41,949 nucleotides of DNA, from assembly GCF_002207865.1 (NCBI RefSeq), contig NZ_BDQM01000031.1:1-41949 (forward strand), given 5' to 3'. Below, piece by piece: positions 17,631 through 26,666 of the stretch (its first letter is position 1; each line of letters begins with the position of its first letter). The position numbers were made by a program, and so were the translations under genes. Source of the DNA: Colwellia marinimaniae. GTDB lineage: Bacteria > Pseudomonadota > Gammaproteobacteria > Enterobacterales > Alteromonadaceae. The notes under the pieces were generated by a model, which ran no database searches, was not told the origin of the DNA, and worked only from the letters and a program-made list of their open reading frames with translations.

Positions 17631-18037
17631 ATGAAACTCCCTTGATTTTAACTAACTAGCGGGAAAATTCAATCATTACCTGAAATCAACCACGACAAAT
17701 AACATTTTTTCCCTTAGTTGATAACAATTAGTATTAAAATTTTGTTACCTATCACTTGTTTTCTTTCACAAAAACCTAATATAAAATACCAGGTGTTGTT
17801 AAAGCTGTCGTTTATAAAGCTATTGTGCTTGAAAAAGATGGCAGCCGAGGCGGTTAAGTACGTTTGCTGATAACAAATACATCATTAAGCAACAACGCTT
17901 TACGCTAGGCCAACAGCACCGAGAACAACGTTTACTTAGTATAACCGCTTGACAAAAATGTACTGTAACGCGAGTCTAAGCCAGATTATCACTAAGTTTC
18001 ACTTTATAACCAACAATATTAAAAAGAATTTATCAGT
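17631..18037. other. divergent intergenic region between fadI and moxR
   Basis: About 400 bases upstream of both operons. It is AT-rich near fadI and holds some short frames (for example one through about 17861-17953 with no acceptable start) that look accidental or relict. I see no RNA gene. It should contain the promoters of fadIJ and of the moxR operon, but no box is clear enough to call. Confidence 0.4.
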
Positions 18038-19024
18038 ATGGCAATTGAACATTTTTCTACGTTAAAACAACATTTATCTTCACAAATCATTGGTCAAGAA
18101 GCGTTAGTTGAGAGTTTGCTTATTGCCTTACTGGCTAATGGTCATTTAATTGTTGAAGGACCTCCGGGTTTAGCCAAGACTCGCGCCATTAACGCCTTGG
18201 CGCAAGGATTAGAGGCTGATTTTCACCGCATCCAGTTTACCCCTGATTTATTACCTGCCGATTTAACCGGTAGCGATATTTATCGTCCAGACGATGGTAC
18301 CTTTGTCTTTCAACCAGGCCCTTTGTTTCAAAACTTAGTGCTTGCCGATGAAATTAACCGAGCACCCGCCAAAGTACAATCGGCTTTATTAGAAGCGATG
18401 GGAGAAGGTCAAATCACCGTTGGTCGTAAAACCTATGACTTACCTAAGTTGTTTTTAGTGATGGCAACACAAAACCCCATTGAGCAAGAAGGTACTTATC
18501 CACTGCCTGAAGCACAATTAGATCGTTTCTTGATGCATGTTGAAATTGGTTACCCAGACGCAAAAGCCGAGTTAGAAATCCTGAAACTAAATCGTAGCGA
18601 AGCGTTAAAAGCCAATGCCAATGACGGCCAGGATACAGCGACTGAAAAATCGACTTTACGGGTATTAAGTCAAAGCGAAATATTTTCAGCGCGTGAGCAA
18701 GTGCTAAATATACATATGGCTCCTACTTTAGAGGACTATATAGTCGATTTAATTATCGCCACTCGCCAGCCAGAAAAGTATGATGACAAGTTAAGTTCTT
18801 GGTTAGCGTATGGTGCTAGCCCACGTGCCACTATTGCGCTTGATCGTTGTTCCCGCGCTCGTGCTTGGTTACATAATCGAGATTTTGTCAGCCCTGAAGA
18901 TATTCAAGCGGTGTTCCATAATGTCCTTAGACACAGAATTATACTCAGTTATCAAGCTGAAGCTGAAGGAATTACCACGAATCAGGTACTAGATCATATT
19001 TTAACTCAGGTTGCTGTTGCCTAG
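18038..19024 (+). CDS. MoxR-family AAA+ ATPase
   Basis: 328 residues. Walker A GPPGLAKT at 41-48, Walker B LVLADEINRAP at about 105-115, sensor-like MATQNPIEQEGTYPLPEAQLDRF after that, and a C-terminal helical lid. MoxR ATPases act as chaperone-like assembly factors for VWA proteins encoded beside them. This is the first gene of the six-gene MoxR/Bat operon. It is followed after 88 bases by the DUF58 gene, so it may have a higher or separate expression level. Cytoplasmic. The precise substrate is unknown. Confidence 0.93.
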   Translation: MAIEHFSTLKQHLSSQIIGQEALVESLLIALLANGHLIVEGPPGLAKTRAINALAQGLEADFHRIQFTPDLLPADLTGSDIYRPDDGTFVFQPGPLFQNLVLADEINRAPAKVQSALLEAMGEGQITVGRKTYDLPKLFLVMATQNPIEQEGTYPLPEAQLDRFLMHVEIGYPDAKAELEILKLNRSEALKANANDGQDTATEKSTLRVLSQSEIFSAREQVLNIHMAPTLEDYIVDLIIATRQPEKYDDKLSSWLAYGASPRATIALDRCSRARAWLHNRDFVSPEDIQAVFHNVLRHRIILSYQAEAEGITTNQVLDHILTQVAVA

Positions 19025-19112
19025 TTACTAATGCCTAGCCGTAATAGCTGAGTGGCTAATAATTAGCGCAATCACTGTTAATCCAAATCGAATTATCAAG
19101 TAGAGTTACTTT

Positions 19113-20207
19113 ATGTGGTTTAATCGTCAAAAACAATCACCTGCAATTAACGCCAGTACCGATTCTTATCAATCCATACTGGCAAGTTTGTATAGCAATG
19201 GTATTGATTTATCTATGCAGGAGTTATTACAGTATCAAAGTAAAAGCCGCTTAATTGACTTGGTGGGTAAAAAAAATATTCAAGGTAAACAATCTGGTAA
19301 TTATCTGTCGCGTAGCAAGGGTCGCGGCATGGAGTTTGACGAAGTACGTCATTACCAAAGCGGTGATGATGTTCGCGCCATTGACTGGCGGGTAACTGCA
19401 CGCACGGGCACAACTCACACTAAACTTTTTCGTGAAGAAATTGAAAGACCAGTACTGATAGCCACGGATTTAAGCCGGAATATGTGTTTTGGTAGTAAAT
19501 TGCTCTTTAAAGCGGTACAAGCTGGCCACTTAGCAGCTCTCGTTGCTTGGCATGCAAAAAGTCGTGGTGATCGTATCGGTGGGCTAGTATTTTGTGATGA
19601 ACAGCATATAGAATTAAAACCCCGTAGTCGTAAAGCGGGTGTGCTGCATTATTTACATGCCTTAACCACCTTAAATAATCAAAAAAAACCAACGGCCAAT
19701 GCCGCTCAAACGGTCTCATTAGACCCTGAAGTCCCCTGCAGCCAAGAAGGCAATAAAGCTGAAAATCAAAGCGTGACAGGACGACCGAAAAGTCATTACT
19801 TCGATGAACACTGTGCCCGTTTAAGATATCTTGCTAAACCCGGTTCACTGGTTTATTTGATCACCGATGGTCAAGCCCTTAGCGATGAACAAAACTGTCC
19901 ACATGCCTTACGACATCTAAGCCAAATTAGTCAACATTGTGAATTAGTCGTATGTTTAATTAGTGATCCGCTCGAGCAAGAGCTTCCTCAAAGCACTAGG
20001 AAGTTAGCGGTAACCATTACCGATGGCTTTAATCGTCAGCAGTTAACCTTGGGCGATAAAAAAACCGCCGAGCAATACCAGCAACAAGCCCGTAAACAGG
20101 CGGAGAAATTGCAGTTGCTGTTGCAAGCAACCGGGGCCCGCATAGTACATTTTAGCGCTGGAAAATCCCTTGAGCAACAATTAAAATACAGTGGGGTCTC
20201 TTTATAA
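19113..20207 (+). CDS. DUF58 domain-containing protein
   Basis: 364 residues. The family signature is a continuous block at about 69-96 with KGRGMEFDEVRHY, then SGDDVRAIDW, followed by VTARTGTTHTKLFREE. The fold is VWA-like, and TDLSRNM after it resembles a MIDAS site (DLSRN, altered from DxSxS). It has no membrane segment, so it is probably a cytoplasmic adaptor between the MoxR ATPase and the membrane VWA proteins. A low-complexity insertion (about 190-230) is not seen in typical members. The stop overlaps the next start (TAATG), indicating translational coupling. Confidence 0.92.
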   Translation: MWFNRQKQSPAINASTDSYQSILASLYSNGIDLSMQELLQYQSKSRLIDLVGKKNIQGKQSGNYLSRSKGRGMEFDEVRHYQSGDDVRAIDWRVTARTGTTHTKLFREEIERPVLIATDLSRNMCFGSKLLFKAVQAGHLAALVAWHAKSRGDRIGGLVFCDEQHIELKPRSRKAGVLHYLHALTTLNNQKKPTANAAQTVSLDPEVPCSQEGNKAENQSVTGRPKSHYFDEHCARLRYLAKPGSLVYLITDGQALSDEQNCPHALRHLSQISQHCELVVCLISDPLEQELPQSTRKLAVTITDGFNRQQLTLGDKKTAEQYQQQARKQAEKLQLLLQATGARIVHFSAGKSLEQQLKYSGVSL

Positions 20208-20899
20208 TGACTATAAACAATGCCTCGGTGCCAACGGGTCAACCTTTACCTGAGCAATCATCACCATTACAATTGCACGATATCCATGTACCAGAGCAAG
20301 TGAGTAACTTGCCTATCGCACCAGGTTGGTGGCTACTGCTGGCACTTATCGTTATTGCGGTTTTGTGGTCTTATAAAAAGCGTAAACAAAATAGACAGTT
20401 AAATGCCAGTAAACAGCAAGCACTAGCCGTGCTTGCTAACAATCAAACAATGAGCGCTAAAGCGTGTCTTAACTTATTAAAATGGGCGGCTATGCAATAT
20501 TTTAGTCGTCAACAATTAGCACAATTATATGGTGATAATTTTCAAACTTTTTTAATGCAACAATTACCGGAAAAATACCAAGTGAAGTTTACTCAACTCA
20601 GTACAGCCGCTTTTCAACAGCAATATCAAGCGGAACAAGGCACAAATACTGATATCGATAGCGATTGCCAGCAAGCAACCAAATTATGGCTAACTCATGC
20701 ACTCCCCGTTAATAAAGCGCTAAGCAGTGCTAAGGTTTTACCGGTAGAAAAATCCTCTGCCCTCAATAAACTTGTGCCAGTAGATAAACCATTTACTGTT
20801 AATAAACCTGTGCCTACAGAAAAAACCTCTACATATAATAAACCTGTACTTGCAGAAAAATCTTCTGCCCTCAATAAAGAAGAGGAGATTAGCCAATGA
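20207..20899 (+). CDS. DUF4381 domain-containing membrane protein of the Bat operon
   Basis: 230 residues. A proline-rich N-terminus (LHDIHVPEQVSNLPIAPGWW) is the DUF4381 hallmark, followed by one membrane helix at about 40-56 and a helical cytoplasmic domain to about 165. The tail from about 172 is odd: a degenerate repeat of about 12 residues (variants of PVEKSSALNK, PVDKPFTVNK, PTEKTSTYNK, LAEKSSALNK), low complexity and likely disordered. Start and stop both overlap neighbours (TAATG, ATGA). It probably helps anchor or assemble the BatA/BatB VWA proteins. Confidence 0.85.
   Translation: MTINNASVPTGQPLPEQSSPLQLHDIHVPEQVSNLPIAPGWWLLLALIVIAVLWSYKKRKQNRQLNASKQQALAVLANNQTMSAKACLNLLKWAAMQYFSRQQLAQLYGDNFQTFLMQQLPEKYQVKFTQLSTAAFQQQYQAEQGTNTDIDSDCQQATKLWLTHALPVNKALSSAKVLPVEKSSALNKLVPVDKPFTVNKPVPTEKTSTYNKPVLAEKSSALNKEEEISQ
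20725..20885 (+). repeat. in-frame degenerate repeat coding the DUF4381 tail
   Basis: The 3' end of the DUF4381 gene is built of imperfect direct repeats. AAAAATCCTCTGCCCTCAA and AAAAATCTTCTGCCCTCAA recur, along with AATAAACCTGT at least twice. They encode alternating Glu-Lys and Asn-Lys motifs. Likely prone to copy-number change. Confidence 0.6.
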
Positions 20900-21954
20900 T
20901 AAGTTTTGCTTGGCCCTGGCTATTTGCCTTATTACCTCTGCCCCTGGTTATCTATTTTTTACCCGCTAAAAAGAATGGCAAGCAAGAAAGTGCCCTGATC
21001 ATGCCGACGCTAATTAATGTCTCAAGCAATACAGTGAGGGTTCAGCAAAAAAGTAATACGCCATTAATTGTTTTATCACTTTGTTGGCTGTTGCTGGTTA
21101 TGGCTATTAGCCGACCACAATGGCTGGGTGAAGCTATTGATATACCCAGTGAAGGCCGTGAAATGATGATTGCCGTTGATCTTTCTGGCAGTATGGAAAT
21201 AGAAGACATGAGACTTAATGGTCGCAATGTCAATCGTTTGCAAATGCTTAAAGTTGTCCTTGGCGATTTTATCGAGCGCCGTGTTAGTGACCGTCTCGGT
21301 TTAATCTTATTTGCCGATGATGCCTACATGCAAACGCCGATGACCTTTGATAGAAAAACCGTCAAGCAAATGCTCGATGAAAGTGAACTCAATCTTGTCG
21401 GTAGAAAAACAGCCATTGGCGATGCCATCGCGCTCGCGGTTAAGCGTTTTGATACCAAGCAAGACTCTAATAAAGTCTTGTTATTATTAACTGACGGTCA
21501 AAATACCGCGGGTAAAATAACACCTGAACAAGCATTAGAATTAGCCGTTGCGAAAGGAATCACTATTTACACCGTCGGTATTGGCGCAGATAGTATGCTG
21601 CAACAATCACTTTGGGGTACACAACACATTAATCCTTCAAGTGATTTAGACGAGCAAAGCTTAGCTAACATCGCCGAAAAAACCGGTGGTCAATATTTTC
21701 GTGCCCGTGATAGTCAAGCCATGAGTGAAATATATAGTTTGTTAGATCAGCTAGAGCCTGTTAAGCAAGAGCAGCAAAAAATGCGTCCGCTGAGCGCGTT
21801 ATACTATTGGCCACTAGCATTAGCCGCGCTCATTTGTTTTGTTTATTTACTCAGTTTACATGTCAGCTTTTTATTGCCCAATTTTTTATTACACCACAAA
21901 ACCATGAATAAAAATGATGTTCACGCTAAGTCCTATGCTGAGGGTGGTAAATAA
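20896..21954 (+). CDS. batA: VWA-domain membrane protein, BatA-like
   Basis: 352 residues. Membrane helices lie at about 4-22 and 56-72, and near the C-terminus at about 305-327. Between them is a von Willebrand A domain with a complete MIDAS: VDLSGSM (residues 94-100), a later conserved Thr, and LLTDGQNTAG. The domain should face the periplasm and bind a metal ion. BatA proteins were named for a proposed aerotolerance role in Bacteroides, but the biochemical role is unresolved. The ATG overlaps the DUF4381 stop (ATGA), and the batB-like start follows the stop after one base. Confidence 0.88.
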   Translation: MISFAWPWLFALLPLPLVIYFLPAKKNGKQESALIMPTLINVSSNTVRVQQKSNTPLIVLSLCWLLLVMAISRPQWLGEAIDIPSEGREMMIAVDLSGSMEIEDMRLNGRNVNRLQMLKVVLGDFIERRVSDRLGLILFADDAYMQTPMTFDRKTVKQMLDESELNLVGRKTAIGDAIALAVKRFDTKQDSNKVLLLLTDGQNTAGKITPEQALELAVAKGITIYTVGIGADSMLQQSLWGTQHINPSSDLDEQSLANIAEKTGGQYFRARDSQAMSEIYSLLDQLEPVKQEQQKMRPLSALYYWPLALAALICFVYLLSLHVSFLLPNFLLHHKTMNKNDVHAKSYAEGGK

Positions 21955-21955
21955 T

Positions 21956-24031
21956 ATGTCAGCACAACAAACTAATTTATCAACTGATTTAAGCCAAGTA
22001 GCTAGCAATTTTACTTTAGATAGTCTCAGCTTCGAAGGCATAGTCAATAACTTTCACTTTATTCGACCTTGGTGGTTACTCGCCTTTTTCGCTTTATTAG
22101 TGGTGTTATTTCTGCTGAAAAAGATCCGCTATTACCAATCACCTTGGCAGCATTTCCTCCCTGCGCATTTAGCCAACGCCTTATTGGAAAATACGCACAG
22201 CCAAACAACATCAGTTACCTCATCCCAAAGCTCTTATTGGTTAAAACCTTTTGTTATTGGCAGTGCTATTATTTTTGCCCTAGCAGGACCTGCTTGGCAA
22301 AAATTGCCACAACCGGTTTATCAACTAGATCGTGGCTCGGTACTTATCATGGATATGTCTTACTCCATGCTTGCTACCGATGTAAAACCCAATAGATTGA
22401 CCCGTGCTCGCTATAAAGCCTTCGATTTACTGAAAGTAATCAACGAAGGTGATATTGGTTTAATTGCCTATGCAGGTGATGCCTTTATTATTAGTCCATT
22501 AACGCAAGATATTAGAAATATCGAGCTACTGTTACCGGCATTGTCACCTGACATTATGCCTGTTTATGGGGCAAATGCTTTGGCAGCCTTAATCTTAGCT
22601 GATCAAACTCTTAAGAATGCCGGTCATATTAGCGGTGATATTTATTGGTTGACTGATGATATTGATAATGAAGAAATGTCTGATATTTACGCTTGGGCAA
22701 ATGGCAACAGCCATAAAGTGAATATTTTAGGTGTCGGTAGTAAAAATGGTGCCCCGATAAAACTAAGTAGCGGCAAGTTACTCAAAGATCATAAAGGCGC
22801 TATCGTGGTGCCCAAATTACCCGCGGCTAGACTGGCGGCGATTAGTAAGCGTAGCCGAGGGGTTTATCATACCATGACCAACGATGACACGGATATCAAA
22901 GCACTGACGGCTCATTTAAGTAATAGCCTTGAGGACAAGGTTGGCTCAGACAATAAACAACTAGGTAAAGCTCAAAGTAAACAAGCATTGTTAGGCGACC
23001 AATACCAAGAGCAAGGCCCTTGGTTACTCATCATTATTGTGCCCTTGCTATTAAGCTACTTTCGCCGCGGCACCAGTATATTAGCAATAACATGGCTAAT
23101 GCCACTGACGTTAGTATTGAGTTTAACCAGCCTAAGTCCACGCAGTTATGCTGCTGAGCTGAACACCAAGCAAGAGCCGACAACATCTAGTTTGCACACC
23201 ACCACTGGCACTAATAGCAAGAGTGATGTCTACGCCAATGCGACCATCAGTGGTGCAAATCAATTTTGGCGAGATTTATGGCAAACCTCAGACCAACAAG
23301 CGCAACAATACTATCAACAAAAAGATTATCAACAAGCGGCTGAGCAATTTGAAGATAGTCAATGGCAAGGCAGTGCTCACTACAAAGCCGGTGATTATGA
23401 ACAAGCATTACAAGCATTTAAAGCAAGCGACAGCGCACAAGCATTGTATAATCAGGGCAATGCCCTAGCACAGTTACAAAAAGTTGATGAGGCTATCGAA
23501 ACTTATAAAAAGGCGCTAGCAAAAGAGGCTAACTTGACCGATGCCAAAGAGAATTTAGCCATACTTGAAGCGCTGAAAAAACAGCAAGAACAACAGTCTG
23601 AAGGTGATAAGAAAGATCAGGACTCACAAGAACAATCACCTGGCGATAAAGAACAAGAACAGCAAGGGGGCCAAGAAAATAAGGACTCACAAGGGCAGCA
23701 ACCGCAAAGCGAGCAACAAGAAAGCCAACAAGCTGCTGAGGAGAATAAGCAAGAGCAACAAAATGAACAAAGTAAACAACAAGAAGAACAGCAAAAAAAA
23801 CAACAAGCAGAGCAAAGTAAAGCTGCCGACGATGAACAACAGCCAAGCGATGAAAAATCGCTAGCTCAACAAGCCAGCGATAACAAAGCACAAGAACTTG
23901 AGCAAAAACATCAACAACTTTTAAATAAGGTCACTGACGATCCTTATTTACTATTACGAAATAAAATGCGCCTCGAATATCAAAAGCGCCGACATGAGGG
24001 TTCGCCTCAAGGAGTAACTAAAAAGTGGTAA
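21956..24031 (+). CDS. batB: VWA plus TPR membrane protein, BatB/BatC-like fusion
   Basis: 691 residues. The ATG at 21956 is chosen because an earlier in-frame Met lies within batA and gives a non-family extension. In order: two membrane helices (about 40-57, 95-110), a VWA domain with MIDAS DMSYS at 133-137, two more helices near 355-395, two TPR units (about 435-540), then a long Gln/Glu/Lys/Ser segment (about 541-655), and a short conserved end DDPYLLLRNKMRLEYQKRR. The combination corresponds to BatB fused to BatC. The charged low-complexity tract is probably a disordered linker. It overlaps batD by a few bases. Confidence 0.88.
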   Translation: MSAQQTNLSTDLSQVASNFTLDSLSFEGIVNNFHFIRPWWLLAFFALLVVLFLLKKIRYYQSPWQHFLPAHLANALLENTHSQTTSVTSSQSSYWLKPFVIGSAIIFALAGPAWQKLPQPVYQLDRGSVLIMDMSYSMLATDVKPNRLTRARYKAFDLLKVINEGDIGLIAYAGDAFIISPLTQDIRNIELLLPALSPDIMPVYGANALAALILADQTLKNAGHISGDIYWLTDDIDNEEMSDIYAWANGNSHKVNILGVGSKNGAPIKLSSGKLLKDHKGAIVVPKLPAARLAAISKRSRGVYHTMTNDDTDIKALTAHLSNSLEDKVGSDNKQLGKAQSKQALLGDQYQEQGPWLLIIIVPLLLSYFRRGTSILAITWLMPLTLVLSLTSLSPRSYAAELNTKQEPTTSSLHTTTGTNSKSDVYANATISGANQFWRDLWQTSDQQAQQYYQQKDYQQAAEQFEDSQWQGSAHYKAGDYEQALQAFKASDSAQALYNQGNALAQLQKVDEAIETYKKALAKEANLTDAKENLAILEALKKQQEQQSEGDKKDQDSQEQSPGDKEQEQQGGQENKDSQGQQPQSEQQESQQAAEENKQEQQNEQSKQQEEQQKKQQAEQSKAADDEQQPSDEKSLAQQASDNKAQELEQKHQQLLNKVTDDPYLLLRNKMRLEYQKRRHEGSPQGVTKKW

Positions 24032-25857
24032 GTAATTCTTCAATGCCTTTAACAGCTAAGGTGCCCTTATTTCTTTTACAGAGCCTCATGCTGTCCCTGT
24101 TACTTATGGCGACACTCTTGTTAAGCAATAATGCCTACGCTTTATCAAAAGTGACTGCCACTATTGATAAAAATCCAGCGATGATTAATGAGTCGATAAT
24201 ATTAACGGTAATTGCCGATGACGATGTCGGCCCGAAAGCTTTAGATACCCGTCCCTTACTTGGTGATTTTATTATCGGTCAAACATCGGTTAGCTCACAA
24301 ACCAGTATGATCAACTTTAAAACCACCCGTATCACTAAATGGCAAATAATTTTAATTGCCCGTAACCCTGGGCAATTTATCATCCCTGCCCTTAAGGTTG
24401 CAGACCGACAAAGTGACCCCATTGAGCTGACCGTGGTGGCAACAAATGATACCAGTAGCAAGGCACAAGCTGATATTTTTGTCACCAGTGAGTTATCCAG
24501 TACTGAGGTATATGTACAACAGTTATTGACCCTATCAATAAAGCTACATTTTGCCGTAGATCTTAAAAGTGGCAACTTAACTGAGCCCAGTTTACGCGGT
24601 GCTACCATTGAAAAAATAGGCAAAGACAAGCAGTCTGATAGCATTATCAATGGTAAACGTTACCGGGTAATTGAACAAACTTATGCTATTACCCCGGAAC
24701 AAAGTGGTGAACTTAGGTTAAAAGCACCGCTATTTTCCGGTGAGATATTGCAATCATCTACCCGGCGTTCAAGTTTTTTAAGCTTTGCGCAAACGAAACC
24801 AGTGAGAATTTTAGGCGATGAACTTCTCTTAACTGTCTTACCCATACCGGCCAACTACCCAAGCAACACCCCATGGTTACCGACTGATATATTAACCTTA
24901 CATCAAGAATGGCAAGCAGGTAATGCTCAATTTACCGTCGGCGAGCCTATTACTCGTACTATCACTTTAACTGCTGCTGGCCTTTCAAAAGCACAACTGC
25001 CCAAGCTTGAAATGAAAAGTAGCCCTGGTTTGAAAATATACCCAGATCAAGCTGAGTTACATGCCAACCTAAGCAACAATCGCTTGGTCAGCCAAAAGGT
25101 ACAAAATTTTGCCCTAGTACCAAGTATGGTGGGGGACTTTGTCTTACCCGCTATGAGTATTACTTGGTTCAATACCATCACCAATAAAATTGAACATGCC
25201 ACCCTGCCAACACAAACTATCTCGGTACAAGCAGCAGAAGGCAGTTTTGCTACCGACCCGTTCAATGATCCTACAAAAGCAATAAACGACACCGCTAACG
25301 CGGCCAATAATATGGCGAAGAACACAGCTAATAATGCTGAAAACTTTTCTGAGCAGACTGCCCTCGCCACCTCAGTAGCAGCTGTGCAAGATAAGCGCTG
25401 GCAATGGCTATTTCTTAGCTTATGGCTATTAACGAGCTTAGCATGGCTTATTCAAAGTATTTATTTACGGCAAAGCCGTCATAAAAATAAGCCGGCTCAA
25501 TTTAATAAGGTAACAAAAACCTTTACTTCGGGTAGCCACTATCTTGCTCTGTTAGCCGCCTGTAAGAAAAATAATGCCGAGCAAGCGCTACATTTGATCT
25601 TGCCTTGGCTAAGACAATTACTCACCAGTGATAGACCTGGACTAAAAATCCATAATATTGCCCAAGCGCAAGAGTGTATTCAAGAGCAAAGCTTTGCCAC
25701 CGCATTGAATGATTTACAGCAGCACCTTTATGGCAAGAGTGCTATTGATGGCGCACCGTCATGGCAAGGTTTGACTTTACTCACCGCCATTCAAACGGTG
25801 CAGAAACAACAAGGTGAAAAAAATAATACCAAGCACTTATTAGCACTTAACCCTTAA
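24025..25857 (+). CDS. batD: BatD-like protein
   Basis: 610 residues from GTG 24025, which overlaps the batB stop. ATG 24043 is an equally good start, directly before MPLTAKVPLFLLQ. An N-terminal signal peptide (hydrophobic 16-34, cleavage near NNAYA-LS) precedes the BatD beta-rich region (KVTATIDKNPAMINESIILTV, then periplasmic immunoglobulin-like repeats) and a membrane helix at about 458-480. A cytoplasmic helical end follows. It is probably periplasmic and binds the VWA proteins. It is the last gene of the operon; the mobile repeat copy B follows about 30 bases later. Confidence 0.9.
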   Translation: MVSNSSMPLTAKVPLFLLQSLMLSLLLMATLLLSNNAYALSKVTATIDKNPAMINESIILTVIADDDVGPKALDTRPLLGDFIIGQTSVSSQTSMINFKTTRITKWQIILIARNPGQFIIPALKVADRQSDPIELTVVATNDTSSKAQADIFVTSELSSTEVYVQQLLTLSIKLHFAVDLKSGNLTEPSLRGATIEKIGKDKQSDSIINGKRYRVIEQTYAITPEQSGELRLKAPLFSGEILQSSTRRSSFLSFAQTKPVRILGDELLLTVLPIPANYPSNTPWLPTDILTLHQEWQAGNAQFTVGEPITRTITLTAAGLSKAQLPKLEMKSSPGLKIYPDQAELHANLSNNRLVSQKVQNFALVPSMVGDFVLPAMSITWFNTITNKIEHATLPTQTISVQAAEGSFATDPFNDPTKAINDTANAANNMAKNTANNAENFSEQTALATSVAAVQDKRWQWLFLSLWLLTSLAWLIQSIYLRQSRHKNKPAQFNKVTKTFTSGSHYLALLAACKKNNAEQALHLILPWLRQLLTSDRPGLKIHNIAQAQECIQEQSFATALNDLQQHLYGKSAIDGAPSWQGLTLLTAIQTVQKQQGEKNNTKHLLALNP

Positions 25858-25884
25858 AAGCGCATATTTGTAAGCTAATTTTAA

Positions 25885-26053
25885 GGCTCTGTTGTTGTTT
25901 AGTGTGGGCGAGTAAACAAGCGAGACGCATAAACCCATCCATGGGGCTCTGCACAAGCATCCATGCTTGTGACGCTCGCTTTTATCACACCACCAACACT
26001 CACTGTAAAATCAATAGCTTACTATATTACCAACACCTAACTACAACATAGCT
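25885..26053. mobile_element. non-autonomous palindromic mobile repeat, copy B (169 bp)
   Basis: Ends GGCTCTGTTGTTGTTTAGTGT and the reverse complement of the right end, AGCTATGTTGTAGTTAGGTGT. An 8-bp target duplication, AATTTTAA, is at 25877-25884 and 26054-26061 (the shared match extends to AGCTAATTTTAA). Sequence is close to copy A from GTGGG to CTCTGCACAAGCATC and again from ATGCTTGTGA onward, but lacks a 48-bp self-complementary block. The centre is just CACAAGCATCCATGCTTGTG, a plain hairpin. It ends about 100 bases before the ECF sigma gene and may carry or displace promoter elements. Confidence 0.85.
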
Positions 26054-26110
26054 AATTTTAAAGGTTAAGCATTAGCTATAATAAATTGCATAAATTAAAA
26101 AATTTACCGC

Positions 26111-26143
26111 CGCTTGAAATAAACTTGCCTATGCTAGGGTCTA
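26111..26143 (+). promoter_or_regulatory. possible ECF-type promoter of the sigma gene
   Basis: CTTGAAATAAACTT followed after about 16 bases by GGGTCTATAA resembles the -35 (GAAC/TGAAAT) and -10 (TCTA) elements used by RpoE-like sigma factors, so the gene may be self-activated. The distance to the ATG at 26151 is very short and would give an almost leaderless transcript. A TATAAT at 26077 is an alternative -10. Weak evidence. Confidence 0.25.
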
Positions 26144-26150
26144 TAACCAT

Positions 26151-26666
26151 ATGATGACAAAACAAGTTAGATATGAGGCGCTAGTAAAGGCGCTACACGG
26201 TGATTTATACCGTTATGCCTATTGGCTCTGCCACGAAAAACAAGTGGCGGAAGACTTGGTGCAAGAAACCTTTTTACGTGCTTGGCGAGCCCTTGATTCG
26301 TTAAAAGATGAAAAAGCCGCCAAGTCCTGGTTAATCACTATATTACGACGAGAGAATGCCCGGCGCTTCGAAAGAAAGCGTTTTGAGATGAGTGAGTATG
26401 AAGAGGCAAACATAACAGATACTCAATCAGTGACCACAGAGCAGGAGCTTGAAAACCACTGGTTAAGAGAAAAAATAGCGCAACTGCCGCCAGAATATTC
26501 AGAGCCGTTAGTTTTACAAGTATTAGGTGGTTTTAGTGGCGCCGATATTGCCACCATGTTAAATCTAAATAAAAATACTGTGATGACACGTTTATTTAGA
26601 GCCAGAAACAAATTAAAAGAAGTGTTAGCGGCACAACCGGTAAAACGAGGTATGTACAATGGATGA
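26151..26666 (+). CDS. ECF-type RNA polymerase sigma factor
   Basis: 171 residues. Region 2 spans about 14-80 with the core-binding and -10 part (DLVQETFLRAWRALDSLKDEKAAKSWLITILR). Region 4 spans about 112-160 with a helix-turn-helix (GFSGADIATMLNLNKNTVMTRLFRARNKL). It has no C-terminal extension. It redirects RNA polymerase to a small stress regulon that cannot be read from this window. The partner gene overlaps its stop by 8 bases and encodes a membrane protein of the DUF3379 type, a likely anti-sigma. The first codons are Met-Met, so the start could be 26151 or 26154. Confidence 0.93.
   Translation: MMTKQVRYEALVKALHGDLYRYAYWLCHEKQVAEDLVQETFLRAWRALDSLKDEKAAKSWLITILRRENARRFERKRFEMSEYEEANITDTQSVTTEQELENHWLREKIAQLPPEYSEPLVLQVLGGFSGADIATMLNLNKNTVMTRLFRARNKLKEVLAAQPVKRGMYNG

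Noticed and set aside
17861..17953. Short frame in the fadI-moxR gap
   Set aside because: It has no acceptable start codon and no similarity that I recognise.
23604..23864. Lys/Asn-rich open frame inside the batB-like gene
   Set aside because: It is a shadow of the CAA/GAA-rich low-complexity tract read in another frame.
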